DNA from: Myxococcota bacterium
GTDB lineage: Bacteria; Myxococcota_A; UBA796; JAJRTE01
Assembly (NCBI GenBank): GCA_024278455.1
Contig: JAJRTE010000196.1
Location: forward strand, 1-43,603
DNA: 43,603 bases
Direction: 5' to 3'
Below the pieces are notes generated by a model. The model was not told the DNA's origin and ran no database searches. It was given only the letters and a program-made list of their open reading frames with translations. Shown piece after piece: positions 18,094-26,049 of the stretch. Each line of letters starts with the position of its first letter. The first letter of the stretch is position 1. The position numbers and the translations under genes were made by a program.

Positions 18094-19304
18094 CGAGAGA
18101 GAAGTCCCTGGTGGACCTGCTGGAAGGTATTCGCGTTCTGGATCTCACGAACGTGCTGTCCGGACCTTTTGCGACGCTTCACCTGGCACTGTGCGGGGCG
18201 GAGGTCATCAAGGTCGAGAACCCCAAGGGGGGCGATCTCGCCCGAAAGCTAGGCAACGTCCCCGACCTCAACAGGAAGCTCATGGGTACGAGTTTCCTGG
18301 CCCAGAACGCCAACAAGAAGTCCATGACCGTCAACCTGAAGGCGGTGGAAGGCAAGGAGATCCTCGAGAAGCTCGTGGCGACGGCAGATGTGCTGGTCGA
18401 GAACTTCCGGCCAGGGGTCATGGAGCGCCTCGGCCTGGGCTACCAGCGTCTGTCGGAAATCAATCCACGCCTCATCTACTGTGCCATTTCGGGTTTCGGT
18501 CAGACCGGGCCGGACGCCAGGAAGCCGGCCTATGACCAGATCATCCAGGGGCTGAGCGGCGTGATGGCCATCAACGGCGACGAGCGGCTCAACCCGTTGC
18601 GTTGCGGGTTCCCGGTCTGTGACACCGTCGGGGGCCTGAACGCCGCGTTCGCCATCATGGGGGCGCTGTTCCACCGGGAGCGCACCGGCAAGGGACAGTT
18701 CATCGACGTGGCACTGCTCGACTCCATCATGCCGCTGATGGGCTGGGTGGCCGCCAACCTCCTCATCGGCGGAAAGCAGCCGGTCTTGATGGGGAACGAC
18801 AACTTCACCGCTGCACCGTCCGGCACGTTCGCCACCGCGGACGGATACATCAACATCGCGGCGAACAAGCAAGAGCAATGGGAGGCTCTCGCCCAGGAAC
18901 TCGGTGTCCCGGACCTGGTCGAGGATCCGCGATTCAAGGAGCGTGACACGCGGAAGGCCAATCGCAAGCAGTTGACACCCCTTCTCGAGGAGCGCCTGAA
19001 GCAGCAGCCGACAGAGCACTGGGTGCGCGTGCTGAACGCTCGAGGCGTCCCGTCAGGCGCCATACACAGCCTCGAGGATGCCCTGACGGCACCGCAGGTG
19101 GAGCACCGAGCGACCATCCAACAAATCGAAGACCCTGAACTCGGGCCGCTCAAGCTGTTCAACCTGACGCCAAAGTTCTCGGACACCCCCGGCCACCTGA
19201 CCGCCCCGCCTCCCCGTCTCTCGGCGCACACCCGTGAGATCCTCGAGGAAATCGGCTATTCGGACGGCGACGTGGAGCGTTTGCGCGACGCCCAGGTCAT
19301 CTGA
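18090..19304 (+). CDS. Family III (CaiB/BaiF) CoA-transferase
   Basis: A 404-residue family III CoA-transferase, which moves CoA between carboxylic acids through an aspartyl-CoA intermediate. The N-terminal LEGIRVLDLTNVLSGPFAT and GAEVIKVENPKGGD, the segment RLIYCAISGFGQTGP, and the catalytic Asp in GQFIDVALLDS are visible. The ATG at 18090 overlaps the lyase stop and follows GAGGAGG; the frame stays open to 17043 only by chance. Next to an HMG-CoA lyase homologue it could be a succinyl-CoA:hydroxymethylglutarate (or glutarate) CoA-transferase. The family is confident and the substrate is inferred. Confidence 0.9.
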   Translation: MTREKSLVDLLEGIRVLDLTNVLSGPFATLHLALCGAEVIKVENPKGGDLARKLGNVPDLNRKLMGTSFLAQNANKKSMTVNLKAVEGKEILEKLVATADVLVENFRPGVMERLGLGYQRLSEINPRLIYCAISGFGQTGPDARKPAYDQIIQGLSGVMAINGDERLNPLRCGFPVCDTVGGLNAAFAIMGALFHRERTGKGQFIDVALLDSIMPLMGWVAANLLIGGKQPVLMGNDNFTAAPSGTFATADGYINIAANKQEQWEALAQELGVPDLVEDPRFKERDTRKANRKQLTPLLEERLKQQPTEHWVRVLNARGVPSGAIHSLEDALTAPQVEHRATIQQIEDPELGPLKLFNLTPKFSDTPGHLTAPPPRLSAHTREILEEIGYSDGDVERLRDAQVI

Positions 19305-20156
19305 CGCCGGCATCGTCGTGCAGCCGCGCCTTGCGCCAGGGGATGCCAGTCAAGAGAATCTCCCTCCCCTGTGTTCGAGGGGCCTCCCACTCTCCAACCC
19401 CAGTCTCTCGAACACGCCGCCACCACACCACATCATGCCAGGAATCGGGCGTCGAACAACGGCTCCTGGGCAGGGGACGGTGCAGATGGGAAAGACGCCG
19501 GGTGGTTGGCTTGTGAGCGCCCCGCCGGGACGCGGTTGAGCGGGCGGCCGCGTCTCGTGCCCGTCACCCGGGTTCGGGTCGACCGCGAGCACCTGGTGGG
19601 CGTGCTTGTCCTGACTCGCACCGACGTTCCGATCTCGCTCCGAAACCTGCGGCGGGTCACGACGCACTTCTTCGGGGTCCTGCACAGACCGCTTGGCAGG
19701 CTTGTGCGCCGTGCCTACAATGCCCCGGGGCTCCATTACCAGCGTCTCGAAGCGGCGAATTCCAAGGATTCATGTTTCAAATCCGTCGACCTCGAGATAG
19801 TCAAAAAAATCCCGTCTCCGGTCGGACAGACCGACGTTGAGCGAGCAAGAATTTCCGTTGGGAGACACAGATCGCCTGGTGCCATGCAGCAGCCAATCCT
19901 GCGAAGAGCAGAACGTTCCGACAAGAGGCCAAGAACGCACATCGAAACATCCGCGCCCGTTGCCGGAGTGTGACCACGTCATCGAGAAGTGCGTTTCTTG
20001 CATGCTATCGGATCCATGCCAGGACCAAACGGCATGGAATGGCAAATAGCGCATGTATTTCGGCGCTGATCCCGCCAGAGAGGCCAAAATGGGATCCGGC
20101 GATATACAAGAAATGCCCCCCCCTTTCCGACTCCCTGAGCATCAAGGATCGACTGC
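19305..20156. other. Long convergent intergenic region
   Basis: These 852 bases lie between convergent genes and I find no coding sequence in them. An exact 9-base inverted repeat, GTGTTCGAG at 19371-19379 and CTCGAACAC at 19407-19415, encloses a 27-base loop about 67 bases after the CoA-transferase stop and may help end that transcript. From about 19740 to 20110 the base composition is noticeably more AT-rich than its surroundings, with stretches such as TCAAAAAAATCCC. No tRNA-like, repeat-array or transposase signal is visible to me. Confidence 0.4.
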
Positions 20157-20231
20157 TCAAGTGTCCCCCCGGGGGGGGGGCGCCAACAGGACCCGAAACC
20201 CCAGGACCAGGCCCCTGTCCCCGACATGCCC
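20157..20231 (-). other. In-frame C-terminal continuation of the FGE domain
   Basis: Directly after the TGA that ends the NACHT protein, 24 further codons are open in the same frame and read GHVGDRGLVLGFRVLLAPP and a few more residues before TGA at 20157-20159. FGE-fold domains end with a segment of the type YR...(D)R...GFR followed by hydrophobic residues, and exactly that is present. The stop therefore separates a domain from its own last strand. A CGA-to-TGA change would explain it. Confidence 0.65.
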
Positions 20232-23200
20232 TCAGCCCCGGTAGGCCGAGCGGACCCTGACCGCGCCACTGCCCCAGCACCCGCCCCGGACAACCCGGAA
20301 AATCTGGGGATCCTTCTCGTGGCGTTTCGAAGTCTTCGGGACAATCCCTCCTGCCACCCAGGCACTGCCATCATCAGGCGCACCTTTGTCGTCACCATGC
20401 CAATGGTCGGCGCACCACTCCCACACGTTCCCGGCCATGTCCAGGGCACCCACCCACGAGCCTCCTTCGGGATACTGGCCCACCGGGGTCGTACGCCCCA
20501 CGTTCCGAGCAAAGTTCACCAGCCCTGGGGTCGGCTTGGGATCTCCCCACGGATAGGCCCACCCCTCCGGGCCTCGAGCCGCATACTCCCATTCCGCCTC
20601 CGAGGGAAGCCTGATGCTCGACCCGCCCCCCGGTGGAAACGCGCGTCCGTCCAGCAGCACATCGGACGCCCAGCGGCAGTAGGCGAACGCTTCCCCCCAT
20701 GTCACTCCGACCACCGGCTGATCCGGGGCGTTGAACCTGCTGTCTTTCCAGAATCGTGGTTCACGATGACTCTTGGCTTTCATGAAGCGGCCATACTGGG
20801 CGTTGGTCACCGGGTACTTGCCGATCCAGAACCCTCGAACAAAGGTCACCTTGTGAACCGGTCGCTCACTGGGATATCCGTCTTCACTCCCCATCGTGAA
20901 CGAGCCGGGGGGGACGTAGACGAACGCGAGGCCGGTGGGTTCGTGGACCCAGACCGAGCCCCATTCCGGCCGCTCCAGCACGTCGATCCCGACCTGGGGC
21001 AGCATCTCTCGTGCCATCGCCCGGACCTCCGGGTCCGGATCCTCCCGGGCCAGATCCCTCAAGAGCGCCTCTCCGCTTCGGACACCCCCCGCCGGCACGC
21101 CTCGACCGAAGGACAACAGACGCGCCAGCCAGCCCGCCCACCCCGCCCCCCCTCGAGTGGCTACCTGCTCATCCTGCCAGTGCTCGACCCACTTCAGCGC
21201 GCGCAAGGCATGGTAACGCTCCGAGGCATCCTCGATCCCCCGTGCGAGACCCTCCAGGAATGGACGCGCACTGGGCTCGAAGGCGTCCCGCATGCAATCG
21301 GTGAGCAGGGCTTCGCTTCGTCCCAGCCGTCCCTTGCGGATCATCGCCGCCATCAAGGGCTCGAACACAGGGGTGCCGCTCAATGCCACCGCAAGGAGAC
21401 TCACCTCCCGCCAGGGACCTTCCTCGAAGTGGTCCGCAAGCGCATCGACGCGCTCCGGGTGCGCCACGATGCCGTCCTGAACATGACGGGCGGCAAGGTA
21501 TTCCCGGAAGCTGTCGTGGAGGAACTGGTAACGACCCGGTCCGGCGGGCACCAGCACCCCGGACTGGTCCTTGATCTTGAGTAACAAGCTGTCTGCTTGA
21601 TCCTCGGGTCTGCGCAGCGCGCGGAGCGTCGGGCGCAGCAGCGTCCTCAGCGCCTCCAGATCCCCTTCCTTTTCTCCCGCCTCCTGGAGCCACCAGGCGA
21701 CCGGTCGCAAGACACGCTCCGCCTGCTCCGCACTCAGCGCCAGGGGCATCTCCTTGGCCCGAAGCCACAGTTCCAGGAGCGCCTCGAGACATTCGGCGAA
21801 GAGTTCGACCCGTCGCTCTGGAAGCTGCTTGCGGGCGCGGTGTACCAGGCAGATAATCTGCAACATCAGGGGGTTGGTGGCCAGCTTCTGAAGGCCCTGC
21901 GCCCGCTGATCATCCCGTTCCCAGATCACCTTGCACAGCTTCTGCGTCGCCTGCGCTGCCTCGTGCTCTGCCAGCTCTTTCGACCGGTTGAGTTCGGCAC
22001 GGGCCTCCACGGCGGCATACCATCGGGCGATGAAGCGCCGGCCCTCTTCGGGTCGCAGGTTCCGCACATTCATGGACAAAAAGTGGGTTCGCAGCCGGAC
22101 CTCTTTCCGATACCCGGCATAACGGCTGGTAACCACGAAAAAGGCGTCCGGATATTGTTTGACAGCCACCTCGAGCCACCGGGAGACCCCGGCACGCTGC
22201 TCCTCGTCTACCACTTCGTCCAGGCCGTCCACCAGGAAGAGCAGCTTGCCGTGCTCCAACAGCGCGCGCGTGAAGAGCTTCGGGAATGTGGGACAGACCG
22301 CCCGAACCGCTGTTTCCGTTGCTGAAACCAGGCCCTTTTCAGGGGCCTCGAGACTGCGCAGCACGATGAAGATGGGCACGGTCTCGGCCGGAAGTCCGAG
22401 GCTGGCCGGGCCGGAACGTTCGCCGGTGCAGGCGACGACGAAGTGCTTGAGGAGCGTGGTCTTGCCACTGCCGGCCTCGCCCAGGATGACGACGCCGTGA
22501 TAGCCATGCTGCCAGGCGCGTTTCAAGGCGTCCTGGAAGGGGATATCCCGCTTGTCCATGGCTCTTTCCTGGGCCTCTTGGGCGTGAAGTGCCGTGCGCA
22601 GGGCCTCTTCCTCATCGTGGTCCAAGCCTCGAGCGGGGTGCATGAACTGCTCCTGGAGACCGGCGCGGAGCGGGATATAGACCTGCTCGAGGTCCAGGGG
22701 AAAGTCGACCCGGGTCCTGAAGCCGTGCAGTTCCAGAAGACGGTGGGCCTGGTGGAGGTGGGTGAGGTAGTCGGGGAGGTGGGTCTGGAGGGGACGCGCA
22801 CCACGAGAGGTCTTCCCTGTTGCACCATTCTCCGCACCCGGATGTTCTGACGGCAGTGGAAAGACCTTTTTCAAGGTATTGACGACTTCCTGCGCCCCCT
22901 GGTCGAAGCGGCTTCCCACGCAGTCCGCCACGCGCGGCCTGCCCCAGGCTCCACGCAATGGTACGGTATCCACCGGTTTGACCAGCACCGGAATCAGATA
23001 ATGACGACTGGAGTCAGTTCCGCGCCGGAGCGCCGCCTCTCCCACGATGCGCGCAAGTCCGCTCACGACGGTCCCGGGACCCAGACAGATCACGACCGGG
23101 CCATCGAGCGACATCTTGGCGGAGATCGTTCCATGAAGCTGCTCCCCTACCAGCACGTCTCTGCCGGAACGCCAGGTGTCATAACCCGCCTCTTGGATGC

Positions 23201-23255
23201 GCGCCTCCAACCGCTCCGGCGCATCGCCGTCCGCCTCGTCGTGAACAATGACCAC
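20232..23255 (-). CDS. TIR-NACHT-FGE-sulfatase conflict protein
   Basis: A 1007-residue protein with three parts. Residues 1 to about 95 look like a TIR domain (VIVHDEAD, GYDTWRSGRDVLVGEQL, GPVVICLG). Residues about 250-560 form a NACHT-type NTPase with Walker A GEAGSGKTTLL (259-269) and Walker B LLFLVDGLDEV (338-348), then FVVTSRYAGYR. A helical region leads to a formylglycine-generating-enzyme-like domain from about 775 (VYVPPGSFTMGSEDGYPSERP, LPSEAEWEYAARG, DMAGNVWEWCADHW). Such STAND NTPases act as intracellular sensors that oligomerise, and TIR domains commonly consume NAD+. The frame ends at TGA 20232-20234, but conserved FGE sequence GHVGDRGLVLGFRVLLA continues in frame to a stop at 20157-20159. 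The start is uncertain: GTG 23255 is the only usable in-frame start, while AGGAGG and ATG 14 bases further up are out of frame. It lies downstream of the TIR gene on the same strand. Confidence 0.85.
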   Translation of the reverse strand: MVIVHDEADGDAPERLEARIQEAGYDTWRSGRDVLVGEQLHGTISAKMSLDGPVVICLGPGTVVSGLARIVGEAALRRGTDSSRHYLIPVLVKPVDTVPLRGAWGRPRVADCVGSRFDQGAQEVVNTLKKVFPLPSEHPGAENGATGKTSRGARPLQTHLPDYLTHLHQAHRLLELHGFRTRVDFPLDLEQVYIPLRAGLQEQFMHPARGLDHDEEEALRTALHAQEAQERAMDKRDIPFQDALKRAWQHGYHGVVILGEAGSGKTTLLKHFVVACTGERSGPASLGLPAETVPIFIVLRSLEAPEKGLVSATETAVRAVCPTFPKLFTRALLEHGKLLFLVDGLDEVVDEEQRAGVSRWLEVAVKQYPDAFFVVTSRYAGYRKEVRLRTHFLSMNVRNLRPEEGRRFIARWYAAVEARAELNRSKELAEHEAAQATQKLCKVIWERDDQRAQGLQKLATNPLMLQIICLVHRARKQLPERRVELFAECLEALLELWLRAKEMPLALSAEQAERVLRPVAWWLQEAGEKEGDLEALRTLLRPTLRALRRPEDQADSLLLKIKDQSGVLVPAGPGRYQFLHDSFREYLAARHVQDGIVAHPERVDALADHFEEGPWREVSLLAVALSGTPVFEPLMAAMIRKGRLGRSEALLTDCMRDAFEPSARPFLEGLARGIEDASERYHALRALKWVEHWQDEQVATRGGAGWAGWLARLLSFGRGVPAGGVRSGEALLRDLAREDPDPEVRAMAREMLPQVGIDVLERPEWGSVWVHEPTGLAFVYVPPGSFTMGSEDGYPSERPVHKVTFVRGFWIGKYPVTNAQYGRFMKAKSHREPRFWKDSRFNAPDQPVVGVTWGEAFAYCRWASDVLLDGRAFPPGGGSSIRLPSEAEWEYAARGPEGWAYPWGDPKPTPGLVNFARNVGRTTPVGQYPEGGSWVGALDMAGNVWEWCADHWHGDDKGAPDDGSAWVAGGIVPKTSKRHEKDPQIFRVVRGGCWGSGAVRVRSAYRG

Positions 23256-23290
23256 CAGCGCGATCCATTGGATTCCCTCCTCGTGTCTCC

Positions 23291-23353
23291 ATGCCCCTGC
23301 TTCGTTTCCCCCTGCCCCTGGTACGTTTCCCCCTGCCCCCGCTTCGCCTCTCG
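23291..23353. repeat. Three 21-bp degenerate tandem repeats
   Basis: Units at 23291-23311, 23312-23332 and 23333-23353 follow the pattern NTGCCCCTGCTTCGTTTCCCC, with the third more diverged. They fill part of the gap between the small TIR gene and the TIR-NACHT gene, upstream of the latter's start. They may be a simple minisatellite or affect expression of the downstream gene; no protein reading is convincing. Confidence 0.75.
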
Positions 23354-23441
23354 GGACGCGAGGCCGGAGCGCGTTTCCCCAACACAGGTCAAGCGACAGC
23401 AGAATCAGTGCCGGTCAATCCCCCGGGCCAGCCGCGCGAGT

Positions 23442-23831
23442 TCACCGGACGGCCCTCAGAAGGGCGCGGACCCCGGCATCCCAATCGCGTACCAGGTCGG
23501 CGTACTTCGTTCCCGCCAGGATGGCCGGTACCGCATCCCGCCCACCGCTTATCAGCGCAGGCAGAATCGTCACGTCATGACCCTCGAGCTGCCGGGCGAG
23601 TGTCGACTGCCACTCGATCTCGGTATAGGGGGAGTCCCCCGCGCTCGAGTAGCACAGCACCAGGTAGTTCGCCCGCGCCAGGCCCGCGTCGATCTTTCCG
23701 ATGATCGAGTCGCCGATGTCCAGCGCCCACACGTCGAACCAGACGTCGTGTCCGTGCTGTTCAAGCGTCACGGCGAGCTTCTCGATGAGAGGTTTGTCCG
23801 GACCGCGATGACAGAGAAAAACGTTGGCCAT
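23442..23831 (-). CDS. Stand-alone TIR-domain protein
   Basis: A 129-residue protein made of one TIR-like domain. It begins MANVFLCHRGPDKPLIEKL, the usual first strand and helix, followed by GHDVWFDVWALDIGDSIIGKI, ANYLVLCYSSAGDSPYTEIEW and a final helix RDWDAGVRALLRAV. The acidic/aromatic TEIEW stretch is where TIR enzymes carry their catalytic Glu. ATG 23831 is preferred because CAGGAG lies seven bases upstream; ATG 23837 is too close to that site. The frame stays open to 24263 without protein-like sequence. It precedes the TIR-NACHT-FGE gene on the same strand with a 186-base gap, so the two probably form one unit. NADase, cyclic-ADP-ribose-type signal production or a scaffold role are all possible; none is proven here. 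Confidence 0.85.
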   Translation of the reverse strand: MANVFLCHRGPDKPLIEKLAVTLEQHGHDVWFDVWALDIGDSIIGKIDAGLARANYLVLCYSSAGDSPYTEIEWQSTLARQLEGHDVTILPALISGGRDAVPAILAGTKYADLVRDWDAGVRALLRAVR

Positions 23832-24295
23832 GCCCATCTCCTGAGATTTCTGCCCCTTTGCCTGTTGACATCCAATGTTTGTGCGCCGACCATAAGAATG
23901 TCGCCCCGTGGAAGCCCAGATGGGAATCGAGAGACGGCCCCGACCCGGGATCCGCCGCCCAGGCGAGCCCGGGCCAGAGGCGCCCCCCTCTCGAGGAGGC
24001 GATGCCAGCGTAACACATCTCTTGTTATGTGGCGAACCGCACGATGGCCGGCTCCGGCGCCATTTCAGGGAGGCCCCGCGGCCCTGAACCCCAAGACGCA
24101 CGCCAGGGCGTCCCGGGTTGTGGCTTTTTTCGAAGAGTTCTCTTCCCCCTGTTGACGTTTCGCCCACGACCCGCGACTGACGCACAGAATGCCACTGGAG
24201 GACGCCTCGAGCGGGACGTTCGGCGAGGTGCACGGCGCCCACACGACCCTCCCGGGCGGCCAACTGGGAAACAACCTGGACAGTCGGAGGACGAG
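23832..24295. other. Divergent intergenic region
   Basis: The 464 bases separate the leftward TIR gene from the rightward MopE-like lipoprotein gene. No small gene is supported. A TTGAC-containing stretch near 24152 could be part of a rightward promoter, but I see no convincing -10 partner at the right spacing. A more AT-rich stretch around 23860-23900 probably holds the TIR-gene promoter. Confidence 0.35.
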
Positions 24296-25960
24296 ATGAA
24301 ACGAACGCTCATCGTGCTTGTTGCCCCGGCCATGCTGCTGATGGGCATGGACTGTTGCGATCCCGAGTATGACCAGGACGGGGATGGCTATCCATGCAAG
24401 GCGGACTGCGACGACAACGACCCCGACATCCACCCCGACGCGGAGGAGATCTGCGACGGGGTCGACAACAACTGCAACGACGAGGTGGACGAGGGACTCG
24501 AACTGGTGAAGTGGTTCCTCGACGCCGACGGCGACGGCTACGGCACCGAGGACGCCACGATGACGGCCTGCTCACAGCCCGACGGCTTCGTTCCCCAGGC
24601 CGGCGATTGCAACGACACGTCGCCAGAAGTCAACCCGGGCGCCGAGGAGGTCTGCAACAACACCGACGACGACTGCGACGGGCAGGTCGACGAGGGGGTG
24701 ATGAGCCCCTTCTTCCTCGATGCGGACAGTGACGGCTTCGGAGACCCTGCTGTCCCGGTCGAAGCGTGCTCGGCCCCCGAGGGCTACGTCATCGACGACT
24801 CCGATTGCGACGACACCCACGCAGCCATCAACCCGGACGCGACCGAGGTCTGCGACGGCATGGACAACGACTGCGACGCGCTCGTGGACGACACGGAAGC
24901 GCAGGGGATCTACTTCACCTCGGTGCCCGCGTACTGCGCCACGGGCTCCGAATGCTATCTCCATGGAGACTCCTGCAACGCCTCGAGTTCGATGGAGAAG
25001 GTTGCACCGTTCATCTACGTCCCTGACTATGGATGGGTAAACAAGCCATACTGGTCACCAAATACCGTTTCTCTTCAATCGGATGGGAGCTGGAGCGCGG
25101 ATGTCTGTACCGGCGGCGTCGACCAGACCGCGACGGAGTACTGTGCCTTTCTGGTTCCGGTCGACTACCCGGTTCCCACGATCGGCGGCAGCTCGACGCT
25201 TCCGGCCGAGCTTTTCGAGTTTCCCAACCACTGCGAGACGCGCGAGACCACGCGAAAGACCATCGAGTTCTCCGGACATGTCTGGAACGTCAAGCAGACC
25301 TGCGGTGGCACCGCGAATCCTGGTCCGTGCCACTACGTGGACGGGGAGGACGACATCTGGGTCGACGATGACGGCTACCTTCACCTGAGAGCCTACGGCA
25401 GCTCGAGCGGTTCCACCTGGTACTGCACCGAGATCTACCTGGATGAGCCCCTGGGCTACGGGGAGTACCGCTGGGTGCTGGGGAGCGATGTCTCGAGCAT
25501 GGATCCGAACGCCGTGCTCGGGCTCTGCACCTTCGACACGATGGGAACGTATCCCTACGGGGAGATCGATCTCGAGTTCTCCCGTTGGGGCGACCCGGAC
25601 GACCCGACGAACGCGCAGTACGTGGTTCAACCATACACGTCGGCCTTCTACTACCGATTCACGGTGGACGGCTCCTACCCGGTGACGCACAAGTTCCGGT
25701 GGGAAGACGACGACGTGCTGTTCCGGAGCTTCGCCGGCGACACGGCCTACCCGGAGAGCGCCGAAGCCCAGATCGACTGCCAGGACTATGCCTCGAGCAA
25801 GGTCCCCGATGCCGGGAACGAGGTGGCTCGAGCCAACCTCTGGTGGTTCACGGGCCATGGCTCGGAGACAGGCGCCAGCGAGGAAGTGGTGATACGAAGC
25901 TTCAGGTTCGTGCCTCCTGAGCAACTCCCGGCGGGTGAGAGCTGCGAGAGCTGGGAGTGA
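24296..25960 (+). CDS. MopE-repeat lipoprotein with GH16-like domain
   Basis: A 554-residue exported protein. MKRTLIVLVAPAMLLMGMDCC is a short signal, probably for lipidation at Cys20. Residues 26-67, 75-134 and 139-200 are three MopE-type metal-binding motifs (DGDGYG..., CDDxxPxIxPxAxEICDGxDNDCDG); these bind metal ions, often copper or calcium, and are common in secreted proteins of myxobacteria-like bacteria. After a Cys-containing linker the C-terminal half has a concanavalin-like look (YLHLRAYGSSSGSTWYCTEI, YGEYRWVLGSD, PYGEIDLEFSRWG), resembling GH16-type folds, where EIDLE would be the catalytic-strand region. A typical EIDIEF..E motif is only partly kept, so it may bind rather than cut glycans. 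ATG 24296 follows GGAGGACGAG. It stands alone. Confidence 0.75.
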   Translation: MKRTLIVLVAPAMLLMGMDCCDPEYDQDGDGYPCKADCDDNDPDIHPDAEEICDGVDNNCNDEVDEGLELVKWFLDADGDGYGTEDATMTACSQPDGFVPQAGDCNDTSPEVNPGAEEVCNNTDDDCDGQVDEGVMSPFFLDADSDGFGDPAVPVEACSAPEGYVIDDSDCDDTHAAINPDATEVCDGMDNDCDALVDDTEAQGIYFTSVPAYCATGSECYLHGDSCNASSSMEKVAPFIYVPDYGWVNKPYWSPNTVSLQSDGSWSADVCTGGVDQTATEYCAFLVPVDYPVPTIGGSSTLPAELFEFPNHCETRETTRKTIEFSGHVWNVKQTCGGTANPGPCHYVDGEDDIWVDDDGYLHLRAYGSSSGSTWYCTEIYLDEPLGYGEYRWVLGSDVSSMDPNAVLGLCTFDTMGTYPYGEIDLEFSRWGDPDDPTNAQYVVQPYTSAFYYRFTVDGSYPVTHKFRWEDDDVLFRSFAGDTAYPESAEAQIDCQDYASSKVPDAGNEVARANLWWFTGHGSETGASEEVVIRSFRFVPPEQLPAGESCESWE

Positions 25961-26049
25961 GCAGACGCCCTGCAACGTGAGCCGTGTTACCGCAGCGCGT
26001 TCGGCGTGGAAGCGCTGGATCGTTCCCTTGGATTGGGGCCCAACGTCTC

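Noticed and set aside
19371..19973. Plus-strand open frame of 200 codons in the convergent gap
   Set aside because: No ribosome binding site, no motif, composition typical of noncoding DNA, and it crosses an inverted repeat and the AT-rich stretch.
20167..20180. Run of C6 and G10 as a possible phase-variable tract
   Set aside because: It lies in the last codons of the FGE continuation near the end of the frame; a length change there would alter only the last few residues, so a switching role is unlikely. Its exact length may also be a sequencing artefact.
23832..24263. N-terminal extension of the small TIR gene
   Set aside because: The upstream codons are Arg/Gly/Ser-rich noise, and CAGGAG sits just before ATG 23831, where TIR homology begins.
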